A stretch of DNA of 64,000 nucleotides from Desulforapulum autotrophicum (lineage in GTDB: Bacteria > Desulfobacterota > Desulfobacteria > Desulfobacterales > Desulfolunaceae). The DNA is taken from the NCBI GenBank assembly GCA_020723285.1, contig DYJE01000021.1:23982-87981 (forward strand). The letters run 5' to 3'. The translations under genes and the position numbers were made by a program. Positions 35,050-44,812 of the stretch are shown piece after piece; within the stretch, counting starts at the first letter, position 1, and every line of letters starts with the position of its first letter. The notes below the pieces were generated by a model. The model worked only from the letters and a program-made list of their open reading frames with translations, ran no database searches and was not told where the DNA came from.

Positions 35050-36852
35050 ATGGCACAACTCATCGCGGACAGAAGGGACATCGATTTTGTTCTTCATGAA
35101 CAACTGAACGTTGAAGAACTCAGCAAAAATGAGAAATTCGAAGCGTTCAACAGAAAAACAGTGGACATGGTGGTTTCTGAAGCACGAAACCTCGCCGTCA
35201 AAGAAATGCTTCCCACCTGGAAAGAAGGCGATGAAGTGGGCTGCACCTTCAATGCGGGTCAGGTGATCATTCCGGAATCCTTTAAAAGACTGTTCGGCCT
35301 TTTCAACGATGGTGAATGGCTGGCCATGAACGAAGACCCTGAATGGGGTGGGCAGGGCATGCCGCGCTCTGTTTCTTCCGCAGCGTCCGAATACTTCAAC
35401 GGCGCAAACTATCCGTTCATGATGTATCCCGGCCTGACCCACGGGGCCGGAAAACTTGTGGAAGAATTCGGTACAGACGAGCAGAAACATCTGTTCCTGA
35501 AAAACCTTTACACCGGCAAGTGGACCGGAACCATGCTTCTCACCGAACCCTGCGCCGGTTCCGACGTGGGAGCCCTTGAAACCACCGCGACGAAAAATGC
35601 CGACGGCACATACTCCATCAGCGGTTCAAAAATTTTCATCTCCGGCGGCGAGCACGAAATGGCGGAGAACATCATCCATCCGGTTCTCGCACGAATTGAA
35701 GGTGCCCCCGCAGGAACCAAAGGCATCTCCCTTTTTCTTGTTCCTAAATACCGAGTGAACGCCGATGGAAGTCTTGGGGCGTTCAACGATGTGGTCTGCA
35801 CCGGAATCGAGCATAAAATGGGGATTCACGGCAACGCCACCTGTTCTCTGACCCTGGGCGGAAAAGGCGAATGCGTCGGAACCCTGCTCGGTGAAGAGAA
35901 CAAAGGCATGAAAGCCATGTTCGTCATGATGAACGAAGCCCGTCTTCTCGTCGGCATGCAGGGTTTTTCCTGTGCAACCACCGCCTACATGTATGCCGTG
36001 AACTACGCCAAGGAGAGAATCCAGGGGCCGAACCTGACGAAACCCGCCGGAGGCGGAGTTCCCATCATTCAGCATCCCGATGTCCGCCGCCAGCTTTTGA
36101 TTATGAAATCCTATGTTGAAGCCATGAGAAGCCTTCTCTATTTCATCGGTTACTGCAACGACGTCATTGCTATTACAGAGGATGCCGCGATCAAGGATAA
36201 ATACCAGGGATTCATTGAAATTCTTACTCCTGTTGCCAAAGGGTACGTGACGGACAGGTCCTTTGAAGTCTGCAACCATGCCATTCAGGTTTACGGCGGG
36301 TATGGATTTGTCGAAGAGTACCCCGTGGCCCAGCTGATGAGAGACTGCCGTATCACCATGATCTACGAAGGCACCAACGGCATACAGGCCATGGACCTTC
36401 TGGGTCGCAAACTGGGGATGAACAAAGGCAAAGTGTTTATGGATCTCATGGTGGAAATCCAGAAAGTCATCAAGGAATCCAAAGCCCACGAATCCCTCGC
36501 TCCGTTTACCGCCAATGTGGAAGCAGCCCTGAACAAACTCGGTGAAACAGCCATGCACATGGGCAAAACAGCCATGAGCGACAAAGTGATGAACGCCTTT
36601 GCTTTCGCCCATCCGTTCCTCGAAGTCACCGGCGATGTGGTCATGGCCTGGATGCTTCTCTGGAGGGGGACCATCGCAGCGTCGAAACTTTCAGACGCCA
36701 AGAAAAAAGACCTTCCCTTCTATGAAGGCCAGCTCAAGAGCCTCGAATACTTTACATGCAACGTACTGCCCGTAACTCTTGGGAAAATGGATGTGATCAA
36801 GGCCACCAACGGTGCTGTGGTTGATATTTCTGAAGATTCATTCATAGGATGA
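35050..36852 (+). CDS. Acyl-CoA dehydrogenase (600-residue type with C-terminal extension)
   Basis: The first step of beta-oxidation: FAD-dependent formation of the trans-2-enoyl-CoA. Motifs include LLTEPCAGSDVGALETTA for FAD binding, the mid-domain NEARLLVGMQG and the C-terminal QVYGGYGFVEEYPVAQLMRDCRITMIYEGTNGIQ, where Glu of YEGT is the expected catalytic base. The extra ~170 C-terminal residues are typical of the long ACAD subgroup in Proteobacteria. AAGGAG precedes the ATG. Codon use is biased to few codons, suggesting high expression. A terminator follows. Confidence 0.93.
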   Translation: MAQLIADRRDIDFVLHEQLNVEELSKNEKFEAFNRKTVDMVVSEARNLAVKEMLPTWKEGDEVGCTFNAGQVIIPESFKRLFGLFNDGEWLAMNEDPEWGGQGMPRSVSSAASEYFNGANYPFMMYPGLTHGAGKLVEEFGTDEQKHLFLKNLYTGKWTGTMLLTEPCAGSDVGALETTATKNADGTYSISGSKIFISGGEHEMAENIIHPVLARIEGAPAGTKGISLFLVPKYRVNADGSLGAFNDVVCTGIEHKMGIHGNATCSLTLGGKGECVGTLLGEENKGMKAMFVMMNEARLLVGMQGFSCATTAYMYAVNYAKERIQGPNLTKPAGGGVPIIQHPDVRRQLLIMKSYVEAMRSLLYFIGYCNDVIAITEDAAIKDKYQGFIEILTPVAKGYVTDRSFEVCNHAIQVYGGYGFVEEYPVAQLMRDCRITMIYEGTNGIQAMDLLGRKLGMNKGKVFMDLMVEIQKVIKESKAHESLAPFTANVEAALNKLGETAMHMGKTAMSDKVMNAFAFAHPFLEVTGDVVMAWMLLWRGTIAASKLSDAKKKDLPFYEGQLKSLEYFTCNVLPVTLGKMDVIKATNGAVVDISEDSFIG

Positions 36853-36863
36853 TTTCTTCTGAA

Positions 36864-36889
36864 AAGGGGGGCGAAAGCCTCCCTTTTTT
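36864..36889 (+). terminator. Terminator after acyl-CoA dehydrogenase gene
   Basis: GGGGGGC, a GAAA loop, GCCTCCC (one G/T pairing) and then six T residues, 12 bp past the stop codon. It separates this gene from the oxidoreductase/ETF transcript. Confidence 0.8.
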
Positions 36890-36955
36890 ATTTAAAAACA
36901 GTGTGTTTTGCTGCGTCGCGATATTTTGACGGATGTAAAATCACGGAATTTTTTC

Positions 36956-37002
36956 TTGACGAATCTCATGTTGTCATTTAAATATGAGGGATTATTCATT
37001 TC
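36956..37002 (+). promoter_or_regulatory. Candidate promoter with FadR-like operator before the ETF oxidoreductase
   Basis: TTGACG (36956-36961) with a weak -10 near TAAATA (36979-36984), directly followed by TGAGGGATTATTCATTTC (36985-37002), an imperfect match to the FadR-type palindrome with the right half ATTATTCATT conserved. Suggestive only. Confidence 0.4.
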
Positions 37003-37075
37003 AGGTGATGGAGAAAAGTAGCGCTTGTTTGCGTGCTATGTATTAATAATCTAAATGGGAGAGGTAAATCGAATC

Positions 37076-39139
37076 ATGGAACATCTAATTTCACCGGCTC
37101 ATTACAAATTTCTGGGATTCTTCCCAGGGGCAATCCTGTCGTTTTTGTATGTGATTGTCGGCGTGGGTCTTTTCGCTTACATCATGGCAAAACGCGTTGC
37201 GCCGCTTGTTCTGGCCAAACCTGACAACAGCCGTTTCAGCGATATTCCCGCACGCCTCATGAACCTTCTGACCATCTGGCTGGGCCAGATCCGTCAACCC
37301 CGGTACATGACGGCCGGCGTCCTTCACATCGTGATCTTTTTCGGCTTCCTGACCCTGGGTATCCGGACCTGTTCCCTTGTGGTGATCGGTATCTTCCCTG
37401 ACTTCGCCCTTCCGGGTCTGGCCATGGATCAGCCTCTCGGTTTTCTGTACAACATCGCCAAAGACATCATGGCCACCGCCGTGTTCATTGCCTGCGCCAT
37501 CGCCGCTTACAGACGCGGCATCGTTCGCCCGGCTCGTTATGCGGTTCCTGAAAAATACGGCCATGACCATACTGCCGAAGCCGTTTTCGTTCTTGCCATC
37601 ATCATGGGCCTCATGGTTACCGAAAGCCTTTTCGAAGCAGCCGCAGTGGCAGCCGGCGAACCCGCTTTCCTCATGCCGCTGACTCTGGTCTGGATTTTCG
37701 CTAAAATCCTTCCCAGCAGCGCCCATGGTTTTCTCCAGTTCCTTCATATCTTCTCATATTATGCCCATAACACACTGTTCTTCTTCTTCCTGAACTTCCT
37801 GCCCATGGGCAAACACTTCCACGTCATCACCAGTTTCTTCAACGTCCTCTTCATGAGGGTCAGACGTGGAAACATCAAACCTGTTGTTTACGGCATCACC
37901 GCCGAAGGCCTCGACGAGTTGGAGTCCATCGGTGTCAAGCGTCTGGAAGATTTCACCTGGAAACACATGCTGGACTTCTACTCCTGCGCCGACTGCGGCC
38001 GTTGCTCCGATCAGTGTCCCGCAAACCTGGTGAAACGTCCTCTTTCTCCCCGCTTTATCACCATCAAGGCCCGTGACCTGATGTTCAAGAAATACTCCTG
38101 GAGAAACGACTTCCAGTTCGGTCGTGAACCCCTGGTGGGCTCCATTTACGAAGCCGATGAAATCTGGTCATGCACCACTTGCGGTGCCTGTGAGCAGGAA
38201 TGCCCCATCGGAATCGAATACATCGACAAGATCGTTGACCTGAGACGCGGTCTGGTTGACGAGGGCGAAGTGCCCCAGACTCTCCAGAAACCCCTCCAGG
38301 CCCTCAGCAAACGCGGTAACCCCTGGGGTAAAGTTGAGAAAAAACGTGCGGACTGGGCCCGTGACAAGGAATTCGCAGCGGAATGCGAAGTCAAGATCAT
38401 GGAAAACGGCGACACCGCTGAAACCCTGTACTTCGTCGACAGTATCACCTCATACGATGACCGCATGGTGAGCATCGCCAAGTCCACCGCCAAGATCCTT
38501 GACGCCTGTGGCGAAGATTTCTTCGTTATCGGTAAAGATGAAAAAGACAGTGGTAACGAAGTGGTCCGTTTCGGTGAAGAAATGCTGTACCAGGAACTCA
38601 AGAACCACAACATGGAAATCATCAAGGAATCCGGCGCGAAACGCATTGTGACCTCTGACCCCCATGCGTACAACGCTTTAAAGAATGATTATCAGGTTGA
38701 CGTTCCCGTTGAGCACATCAGCGAAACCATCATGAAGAACATCAAGGCCGGCAAGATCAAGCTGAAACCCATCGAGGATCCCAGCAAGGTCTACACGTAT
38801 CATGACCCCTGCTATCTTGGACGTCACAATGCGGTTTACGATGATCCCCGTGACGCCATCAAAGCCATCCCCGGCATCCAGACCGTGGAAATGGTCAAAA
38901 ACCGTGACCGGTCCCTGTGCTGCAGCGGCGGTGGTCTGATGCTGTTCTACGAACCGCACGAAGAAGAAAGAATGGCCGTTATCCGTGTTAAAATGGCTGC
39001 GGAAGCCGGTGCCAATGTCATCGTATGCGCCTGTCCGTTCTGTATGGTCAACATGGAAGACGCCATCAAGGTTGCCGGTCTCGACGGTCAGCTCGAAGCC
39101 ATCGAACTGACCGAACTGATCACCCAGCATCTTGAATAA
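37076..39139 (+). CDS. Membrane FeS ETF:quinone oxidoreductase (EMO/FadF-like)
   Basis: A 687-residue inner-membrane protein. The N-terminal ~270 residues form about six membrane helices related to the NarI-type heme b domain. Two 4Fe-4S binding motifs follow (CADCGRCSDQCPANL and CTTCGACEQECPIGI), then two CCG domains (HDPCYLGRHNAVY and CACPFCMVNME with CCSGGG) like those of heterodisulfide reductase HdrD. In syntrophic and sulfate-reducing fatty-acid degraders this type of protein passes electrons from EtfAB to menaquinone. It lies 115 bp before etfB and after acyl-CoA dehydrogenase, which fits. ATG 37076 is preferred; one seven codons earlier has no ribosome site. Confidence 0.9.
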   Translation: MEHLISPAHYKFLGFFPGAILSFLYVIVGVGLFAYIMAKRVAPLVLAKPDNSRFSDIPARLMNLLTIWLGQIRQPRYMTAGVLHIVIFFGFLTLGIRTCSLVVIGIFPDFALPGLAMDQPLGFLYNIAKDIMATAVFIACAIAAYRRGIVRPARYAVPEKYGHDHTAEAVFVLAIIMGLMVTESLFEAAAVAAGEPAFLMPLTLVWIFAKILPSSAHGFLQFLHIFSYYAHNTLFFFFLNFLPMGKHFHVITSFFNVLFMRVRRGNIKPVVYGITAEGLDELESIGVKRLEDFTWKHMLDFYSCADCGRCSDQCPANLVKRPLSPRFITIKARDLMFKKYSWRNDFQFGREPLVGSIYEADEIWSCTTCGACEQECPIGIEYIDKIVDLRRGLVDEGEVPQTLQKPLQALSKRGNPWGKVEKKRADWARDKEFAAECEVKIMENGDTAETLYFVDSITSYDDRMVSIAKSTAKILDACGEDFFVIGKDEKDSGNEVVRFGEEMLYQELKNHNMEIIKESGAKRIVTSDPHAYNALKNDYQVDVPVEHISETIMKNIKAGKIKLKPIEDPSKVYTYHDPCYLGRHNAVYDDPRDAIKAIPGIQTVEMVKNRDRSLCCSGGGLMLFYEPHEEERMAVIRVKMAAEAGANVIVCACPFCMVNMEDAIKVAGLDGQLEAIELTELITQHLE

Positions 39140-39254
39140 TAAATTGGATTTTTGCGGCCGGGAGCGTCCACTTCCGGCCCATACTTACGGTTATTGCATG
39201 ATCGGATAACCCGTCATGTCAATTCGGATTTAATAACTTATTGGGAGGAATATC

Positions 39255-40040
39255 ATGGAAATCTTGGTATGCGTTAAAAGAGTTCCCGACTCCGCTGAAA
39301 ACGAAATCGTGATGAACAGCGCAGGGAACGACATCGAACGTGATGATCTCGTTTATTCAGTAAACGAGTGGGACAACTACGCGGTAGAAGAAGCCATCCA
39401 GATCGTTGAAAAAGTCGGCGGTACGGTAACGGTTGTCACCGTTGGCGATGCGGACGCGGATGAAATTCTCAGACGTGAAATGGCCATGGGCGCTGAAAAA
39501 GGTCTTCTTCTTCAGGATGACGCCTTTGAAGGTTCTGACTGCAAAGGCATTGCAACCGCCCTTAAAGGCGCTGTTGAAAAAGGCAAATACGACCTGATCT
39601 TCACCGGTGCACAGGCTGACGAAGGCGCAGGCGCTGTGGGTGGTATGCTCGCAGCCATGCTCGACCTTCCCTACGCTTCTCTCGTCAACAAAATCGAACT
39701 CGGCGACGGCAAACTCACCATCGGTCGTGAAATCGAAGGCGGAAACAGAGAAATGAACGAAATTTCCATGCCTTGCGTTCTGTCCATCCAGACCGGTATC
39801 AACGAACCCCGTTATGTGGGTATCCGTGGTATCCGTAAAGTTTCCGGTGTTGAAATCCCCGTGATGTCAGCCGGTGATCTTGGCGTGGATGCAGGTTCTG
39901 TGGGTGCAGCTGGTGCAAAAGTCAAGAAAATCGATTACTTCGTACCTGAAAAAGGCGAAGGCGCTGAAATGCTTGAAGGAAGCACTGAAGAAATCATTGA
40001 TAAACTCATTGAAATCCTTAAAGCAAATGGAGGGTTATAA
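39255..40040 (+). CDS. etfB: Electron transfer flavoprotein beta subunit
   Basis: A 261-residue protein with the EtfB opening MEILVCVKRVPDSAEN and the conserved DEGAGAVGGMLAAMLDLPYAS segment near residue 125. It binds AMP and forms the docking face of the ETF dimer, taking electrons from acyl-CoA dehydrogenase. GGAGG precedes the ATG; etfA starts 2 bp after its stop. Strongly biased codon use suggests abundant protein. Confidence 0.95.
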   Translation: MEILVCVKRVPDSAENEIVMNSAGNDIERDDLVYSVNEWDNYAVEEAIQIVEKVGGTVTVVTVGDADADEILRREMAMGAEKGLLLQDDAFEGSDCKGIATALKGAVEKGKYDLIFTGAQADEGAGAVGGMLAAMLDLPYASLVNKIELGDGKLTIGREIEGGNREMNEISMPCVLSIQTGINEPRYVGIRGIRKVSGVEIPVMSAGDLGVDAGSVGAAGAKVKKIDYFVPEKGEGAEMLEGSTEEIIDKLIEILKANGGL

Positions 40041-40042
40041 TA

Positions 40043-41002
40043 ATGGCACAAGTATTTGCTTATTTGAATCATAAAAACGGTGTTCTCGAAGATGCAGCCA
40101 TGGAGCTGATCAATGCTGCCAAAGCGATTTCAAGCGAACCCGCAACCGCCATCGTCTGCGGTTCAGGAATCGACGCTGTTGCTACAGCCGCTGCAGCCAT
40201 TTTCCCCAAAGTCATCAAAGTTGACAACGCAGCTCTTGACTACCCCAATGCGGAAGTCGTGAGAAAAGCCCTTGTAAACGTGATTCCTGCCGGTTCCGTG
40301 GTCCTTTTCGCCCACAACACCTTCAGCATGGACTGCGCTCCCGGTCTTTCCGTGAAACTCAACGCTTCTTTCGTAGCTGACATCGTGGGTATCGATGGTG
40401 TTGACGGAAGCACCCTCAAAGTGGTTCGTCAGGAATTCGGCGGCGTTGTTTCCACTCACGTGGGCGTTGATATGTCAGCCGGTGCCGTTGTGGCCGTTCG
40501 CCCCGGTACGTTTGCACCTGACGAATCCAAAGCCGCTGGCGGCGCTGTGACTGCAGCTGATGCCGGTGATCTTTCCGCCAAACGTAAATTCATCGAAATC
40601 GTGGCTCCCGAAGCCGGCGATGTTGACATCACCAAAGCCGACATCCTCGTCTCCATCGGTCGCGGTATCGAAGATGAAGAAAACATCCAGCTGGCCATGG
40701 ACCTCAAAGAAGCCATCGGCAACGCGGCTGAAGTTTCCTGCTCACGTCCCATCGTTGACGCGAAATGGCTCGAAGCCTCACGCCAGGTTGGTACTTCCGG
40801 TTGCACCGTTAAACCCAAAGTCTACATGGCTTGCGGTATCAGCGGTTCCTTCCAGCACCTCGGCGGTATCAAAGGCGGTCTTCTCATCGCCATCAACAAA
40901 AACCCCAACGCTCCGATCTTCCAGGTCGCCAACGTGGGTATCGTTGCAAACATCGTTGAATTCCTCCCCGCTCTGACAGAAAAAATCGAGGAAATGAAAT
41001 AG
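40043..41002 (+). CDS. etfA: Electron transfer flavoprotein alpha subunit
   Basis: A 319-residue FAD-binding subunit. The C-terminal flavin domain shows SIGRGIEDEENIQLAMDLKEAI, SRPIVDAKWLEASRQVGTSG and KVYMACGISGSFQH. It completes the ETF dimer; electrons then go to the membrane oxidoreductase encoded just upstream. It is a standard rather than bifurcating-looking ETF on context, although this cannot be proved from sequence by eye. A terminator follows. Confidence 0.95.
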   Translation: MAQVFAYLNHKNGVLEDAAMELINAAKAISSEPATAIVCGSGIDAVATAAAAIFPKVIKVDNAALDYPNAEVVRKALVNVIPAGSVVLFAHNTFSMDCAPGLSVKLNASFVADIVGIDGVDGSTLKVVRQEFGGVVSTHVGVDMSAGAVVAVRPGTFAPDESKAAGGAVTAADAGDLSAKRKFIEIVAPEAGDVDITKADILVSIGRGIEDEENIQLAMDLKEAIGNAAEVSCSRPIVDAKWLEASRQVGTSGCTVKPKVYMACGISGSFQHLGGIKGGLLIAINKNPNAPIFQVANVGIVANIVEFLPALTEKIEEMK

Positions 41003-41028
41003 TTTTCAACCGATCGTTGTGATTTTCA

Positions 41029-41061
41029 GGCCGGCTGTCCTTTGGGCAGCCGGCTTTTTTT
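41029..41061 (+). terminator. Terminator after etfA
   Basis: GCCGGCTG (41030-41037) and CAGCCGGC (41047-41054) form an 8-bp perfect stem with a 9-nt loop, followed by seven T residues. Confidence 0.9.
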
Positions 41062-41423
41062 ATTCTGGTCCCTTCAGTTTGTCTATTTAAAACACATATA
41101 AATAATCAATCCCTCAGTTCGATGAAGGAGATGGGTGATAAATGTTGCTTTTTGCATCCATTGACATGAACTGTATTTCCATGATGTAACAAAGTTCACA
41201 AATATGACCCGCGGCCATTAGAAAGACTAAAAATAAAGAATAATTAATAATGTTAAGCGATTAAAGTATTTGTTCTTTTTTACATGTAATGATAAAAGAA
41301 GCAGTTCGCTGTGATTCATGTGAATGAATGATTCTCAAGCATTCATTGGTTGTGAATCATATTGTTTCTTAACAGGGGAGAAGGCGAGAGGACCTTTAAT
41401 CCGTATTTCGAGGGGGTTTATCT
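41062..41423. other. Intergenic region before the FadL-type porin
   Basis: AT-rich, no gene. It contains TGAATGAATGATTCTC at 41321-41336 and the palindromic ATTCATGTGAAT at 41314-41325. The first matches the left half of the FadR-type site well and the right half poorly. This could be the control region of the porin gene. Confidence 0.4.
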
Positions 41424-42854
41424 ATGAAAAAATGGCTCGTATGTATTGCTTTGACTCACGTTTTTGGAGCGACAGGTTTCGCCGCAAGCGTCGACACCTT
41501 TGGCATCGGTGCCAAAGCCACTTCACTGGCCGGCGCGGTGTGTGCGTCGTCAGACGACGTGTTTTCGACCTACTACAACCCTGCTGCGTTGTCGCAGCTC
41601 AAGCAGGCTCAGATTACCGCAGCGATTCAGATGGCTGATCCGCATCTTCAGTTTCATGATTTTACAGTGAGCGGTGGTGAAACGGCAGCAGGTACAGACC
41701 TTTCAGATATCGGACCCGTTGATTTCAAAGATGATGCCGACAGCCTTTATATCCCGTCACTTGGATATGCTCAGCCACTCACGAAAGATATTTCTTTCGG
41801 TATCGCCGGTTATATCCCCTTCGGTCTTGATGTTAAATGGGGAAAAAACCCATCTGAAAACCCTGGAGCCTATAACTGGTTCCATTCGTATTACATCAGA
41901 GAAACTGTGAACCCCACAGTGTCATACAAAATCAACGATACCATGTCCGTGGGTCTCGGTGTGTCTCTTGGTAAATCGAAATCCGGCGCTGAAAAAATTC
42001 TTCATTACCCAACAGCCCCCTCAGATTATAATGCCGCTTTTACGGGTCACGACACTTATGATCCTGCATTTGCACAGTATGTGGCAACCAATGTCAGTGT
42101 AGCTGCAGCACAGGCTTACACAGCTCTCGCTTTGAGCCATGCAGTGGATGGATCTAAACTCGAGTTGGAACTTGAAGATACATTCAATCATTCGGTTAAT
42201 GCGGGTTTTCTTTATAAACCCAAAGACTCCTTTGCGGCAGGTCTGACGTTCAGAGGCCGTGCTGATGCAAAATTTGAAGGTGATGTGACAATTAACGGGA
42301 CAAAAGTAACGACTGCTGAAATGCGTTACGATCACCCCGAGCAGATCCAGGCAGGAATCATGGTTAAACCTATTGAACCTGTGACACTTGAACTTGATGT
42401 TGTATGGACGCGATGGAGTATCAACGAAAGCCAGACCACCTATTTCAAACAGCCGCTCATGGGCCTTCTTTCTTCCGAAACGCTTGAAAGAGACTGGAAC
42501 AACACAAATCAGATTCGAATCGGTGCAGAATGGCAGGTTAATCCGATGGTTGCATTAAGAGCCGGTTATTTCTACGATCCCTCACCAGTTCCTGATGATA
42601 CTTTTGACATCATGTGGCCTGATGCTGATAGAAAAACATACTCCATTGGTGCAGGTTTTGATTTTGGGAACTGGGAAGTCGACACTTCTCTCCAGTTCGC
42701 ATATGCAGAAACCAAACGCATTATCGGGGGTGAAAGCGATAACCTGAACGATCCTTACAATCCCATGCCATTTGTATACGATGGCTACACTGTTTCAACC
42801 TCGGCCGACGGATATCTTATGGGTTATGGAGTTTCGGTAACTTACAAATTCTAA
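41424..42854 (+). CDS. OmpP1/FadL family outer-membrane transporter
   Basis: A 476-residue secreted beta-barrel protein. A signal peptide (MKKWLVCIALTHVFGATGFA-A) is followed by the family hallmark near the mature N-terminus (TFGIGAKATSLAGAVCASSDDVFSTYYNPAALS, analogous to the NPA motif of FadL). The C-terminus ends with an aromatic residue (VTYKF), as needed for barrel assembly. FadL porins bring long-chain fatty acids or other hydrophobic compounds through the outer membrane. Its position after the beta-oxidation electron-transfer genes supports fatty-acid uptake. AGGGGG precedes the ATG. Confidence 0.92.
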   Translation: MKKWLVCIALTHVFGATGFAASVDTFGIGAKATSLAGAVCASSDDVFSTYYNPAALSQLKQAQITAAIQMADPHLQFHDFTVSGGETAAGTDLSDIGPVDFKDDADSLYIPSLGYAQPLTKDISFGIAGYIPFGLDVKWGKNPSENPGAYNWFHSYYIRETVNPTVSYKINDTMSVGLGVSLGKSKSGAEKILHYPTAPSDYNAAFTGHDTYDPAFAQYVATNVSVAAAQAYTALALSHAVDGSKLELELEDTFNHSVNAGFLYKPKDSFAAGLTFRGRADAKFEGDVTINGTKVTTAEMRYDHPEQIQAGIMVKPIEPVTLELDVVWTRWSINESQTTYFKQPLMGLLSSETLERDWNNTNQIRIGAEWQVNPMVALRAGYFYDPSPVPDDTFDIMWPDADRKTYSIGAGFDFGNWEVDTSLQFAYAETKRIIGGESDNLNDPYNPMPFVYDGYTVSTSADGYLMGYGVSVTYKF

Positions 42855-42880
42855 TTTATTGTCTTCATTCGTGATAAAAA

Positions 42881-42913
42881 GAAGGGCGGGTCAATCCCGC
42901 CCTTCGAATTTTT
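42881..42913. terminator. Bidirectional terminator between convergent porin and thiM genes
   Basis: GAAGGGCGGG and CCCGCCCTTC form a 10-bp perfect stem with a 5-nt loop, flanked by A residues on the left and T residues on the right, serving both convergent genes. Confidence 0.88.
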
Positions 42914-42997
42914 GTGATCCGGTCTAAAATCGTCAATCCTGATCAATGTGTTATGCTGAAGGCATGATAGACCATTTCTCCCGTCTCATCGTTTATG

Positions 42998-43810
42998 TCA
43001 AAATGGGCCATCTGTTTTAAGTGCAGCCATGATTTCATTTTCCCCGCCAGCGTAAAGTGAATCGATAAAAGCTGATGAAAAAGATCCTGGGCGTGTACAG
43101 CCCTTTGCAGACATCTCCCCGCAGAGCCCGTAAAATCCGAAAGCAGCCGTCACCGAGCAAAGAAGATTCCGGGGTTCCACAGCGGCGAAGGCTGCCGTGA
43201 CAGCAGACAGACCGCAGCCAAGGCCTGTGACCTTGGTCATCAAAGGGTGACCGTTTTTAACGCGATACGTCTCTTTGCCGTCTGTGATACAGTCTTCTTC
43301 CCCGGAAACGGCAAGAATAATTCCATTGATTTTTGCTATCGTTACAAGGGTTTCAGCGATATTGTCCGACAATGAACATGAGGAATCCACACCACGGGTG
43401 ATCACCTGGTCATCCCACAGAGCCAGGACTTCCGAGGCATTTCCCCGGACTATATCCACCTTGCATTCCGACAAAATCTGCTTGGCCGTGTTTGTTCTGT
43501 AGGGTGTGGCACCGGCACCCACCGGATCGAGAACCACAGGAATGCCTTTTCGATTGGCGGATTTCCCCGCGAGAATCATGCTTTCGACCCACTGCTTTTC
43601 AAGGGTTCCGATGTTGAGAACAAGGGCCGAGGCAAGACGGGTCATGTCCTCTGCTTCCTCACGCGCATGGGCCATCACCGGTGAAGCCCCTAAGGCGAGT
43701 AGAATATTGGCGGAAGAGTTCATCACCACAAAATTGGTGATGTTGTGAATAAGGGGCGCATTGGCCCTTATGTCAGATAAGCATCGGATGGTGAATGCTT
43801 TCATGTCCAT
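42998..43810 (-). CDS. thiM: Hydroxyethylthiazole kinase
   Basis: A 270-residue ThiM: PLIHNITNFVVMNSSANILLALGASPVM near the N-terminus, VLDPVGAGATPYR, and the catalytic-loop GLGCGLSAVTAAFAA. In this position many ThiM proteins have GCGCxL; the Cys is conserved here. It phosphorylates salvaged thiazole alcohol for thiamine synthesis. It is a single gene, with no thiE/thiD and no TPP riboswitch motif seen upstream. Confidence 0.93.
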   Translation of the reverse strand: MDMKAFTIRCLSDIRANAPLIHNITNFVVMNSSANILLALGASPVMAHAREEAEDMTRLASALVLNIGTLEKQWVESMILAGKSANRKGIPVVLDPVGAGATPYRTNTAKQILSECKVDIVRGNASEVLALWDDQVITRGVDSSCSLSDNIAETLVTIAKINGIILAVSGEEDCITDGKETYRVKNGHPLMTKVTGLGCGLSAVTAAFAAVEPRNLLCSVTAAFGFYGLCGEMSAKGCTRPGSFSSAFIDSLYAGGENEIMAALKTDGPF

Positions 43811-43839
43811 GGTTTATTTCCTTGTTTTAATCTTTGGTG

Positions 43840-44745
43840 TTACAGCACTCCGGAAAGATATGAGAAACTTTCCACCACGCTCGAAAGGGGCCTGGCGTTT
43901 TCGAGGCTGGCGATGATATCCCAGGCGTCCGCCACCTCTTCGGGAGCGATGTCCCGTTTCCCGTCGCCGATGACGGTTCCCTGGGCGCAGAGGACTTCTG
44001 TGCGGCTGAACCATCCGGCGGCGCAATTGAAGATCATCTTACTGGTTTTGCTGTTTTCGGAACAGAGGTAGAGGACCAGAGGGGCGATGAACTCGGGTTT
44101 CAGTTTTGCGAGCATTTCCTGGGGCATGAGGTTTTCCGTCATGCGGCTGGCTGCCACCGGGGCGATGCAGTTGCACAGGATGTTCGACTTGGCACCTTCG
44201 GTGGCCACGCTGTTCATCAGGCCCACCAGGGCCATTTTGGCCGCGATGTAGTTGGCCTGGCCGAAATTGCCGTAAAGCCCCGCACCGGAAGTGGTGTTCA
44301 CAATGCGCCCGTAGCCTTTTTCCTTCATCACGGCAAAGGCGGGCTGGGTCACGCAGAAGGCTCCTTTCACGTGGACGTTCATCACGGCGTCCCAGTCGTC
44401 TTCAGTGAGTTTGAGCATGCTCTTGTCTCTTAATATCCCAGCGTTGTTCACCAGGATGTCCACAGTCCCGAATGCTTCCACAGCTGTCCGCACGATGTTT
44501 TTTCCACCTTCGACGCTTGCCACCGAATCGTAACTGGCCACTGCCTTTCCGCCCGTAGCCGTGATCTCGGCCACCACTTTGTCCGCCGCCGCAGCGTTGT
44601 TTCCCGATCCGTCCAGAGCTCCGCCGGGATCGTTCACCACGACACGTGCCCCGCGTTTTGCAAATTCCAGGGCGTAACAGCGTCCCAGTCCTGATCCAGC
44701 ACCTGTGACGATGGCGATTCTGTTGTCAAATCTGATGTCGTTCAT
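43840..44745 (-). CDS. SDR family oxidoreductase, hydroxyacyl-CoA dehydrogenase-like
   Basis: A 301-residue classical SDR with TGAGSGLGRCYALEFA for NAD(P) binding, NNAGILRD, the catalytic Ser in NTTSGAG and YIAAK. The long insert DPGGALDGSGNN and overall length resemble the dehydrogenase unit of peroxisomal multifunctional enzyme 2 (17-beta-HSD4), which acts on 3-hydroxyacyl-CoA. A role in acyl-CoA breakdown fits the surrounding genes. AAGGAG precedes the ATG. Confidence 0.85.
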   Translation of the reverse strand: MNDIRFDNRIAIVTGAGSGLGRCYALEFAKRGARVVVNDPGGALDGSGNNAAAADKVVAEITATGGKAVASYDSVASVEGGKNIVRTAVEAFGTVDILVNNAGILRDKSMLKLTEDDWDAVMNVHVKGAFCVTQPAFAVMKEKGYGRIVNTTSGAGLYGNFGQANYIAAKMALVGLMNSVATEGAKSNILCNCIAPVAASRMTENLMPQEMLAKLKPEFIAPLVLYLCSENSKTSKMIFNCAAGWFSRTEVLCAQGTVIGDGKRDIAPEEVADAWDIIASLENARPLSSVVESFSYLSGVL

Positions 44746-44812
44746 ATGGCTCCTTGTTGAGAAAGAATTTGTTTCTGTTTATAGGGTTTTTTAAAATTTT
44801 TGTTTTATCAAC

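Noticed and set aside
42998..43839. TPP riboswitch before thiM
   Set aside because: Only about 30 bp separate thiM from the upstream SDR gene, and no CTGAGA or ACCTGA-like THI box elements were found there.
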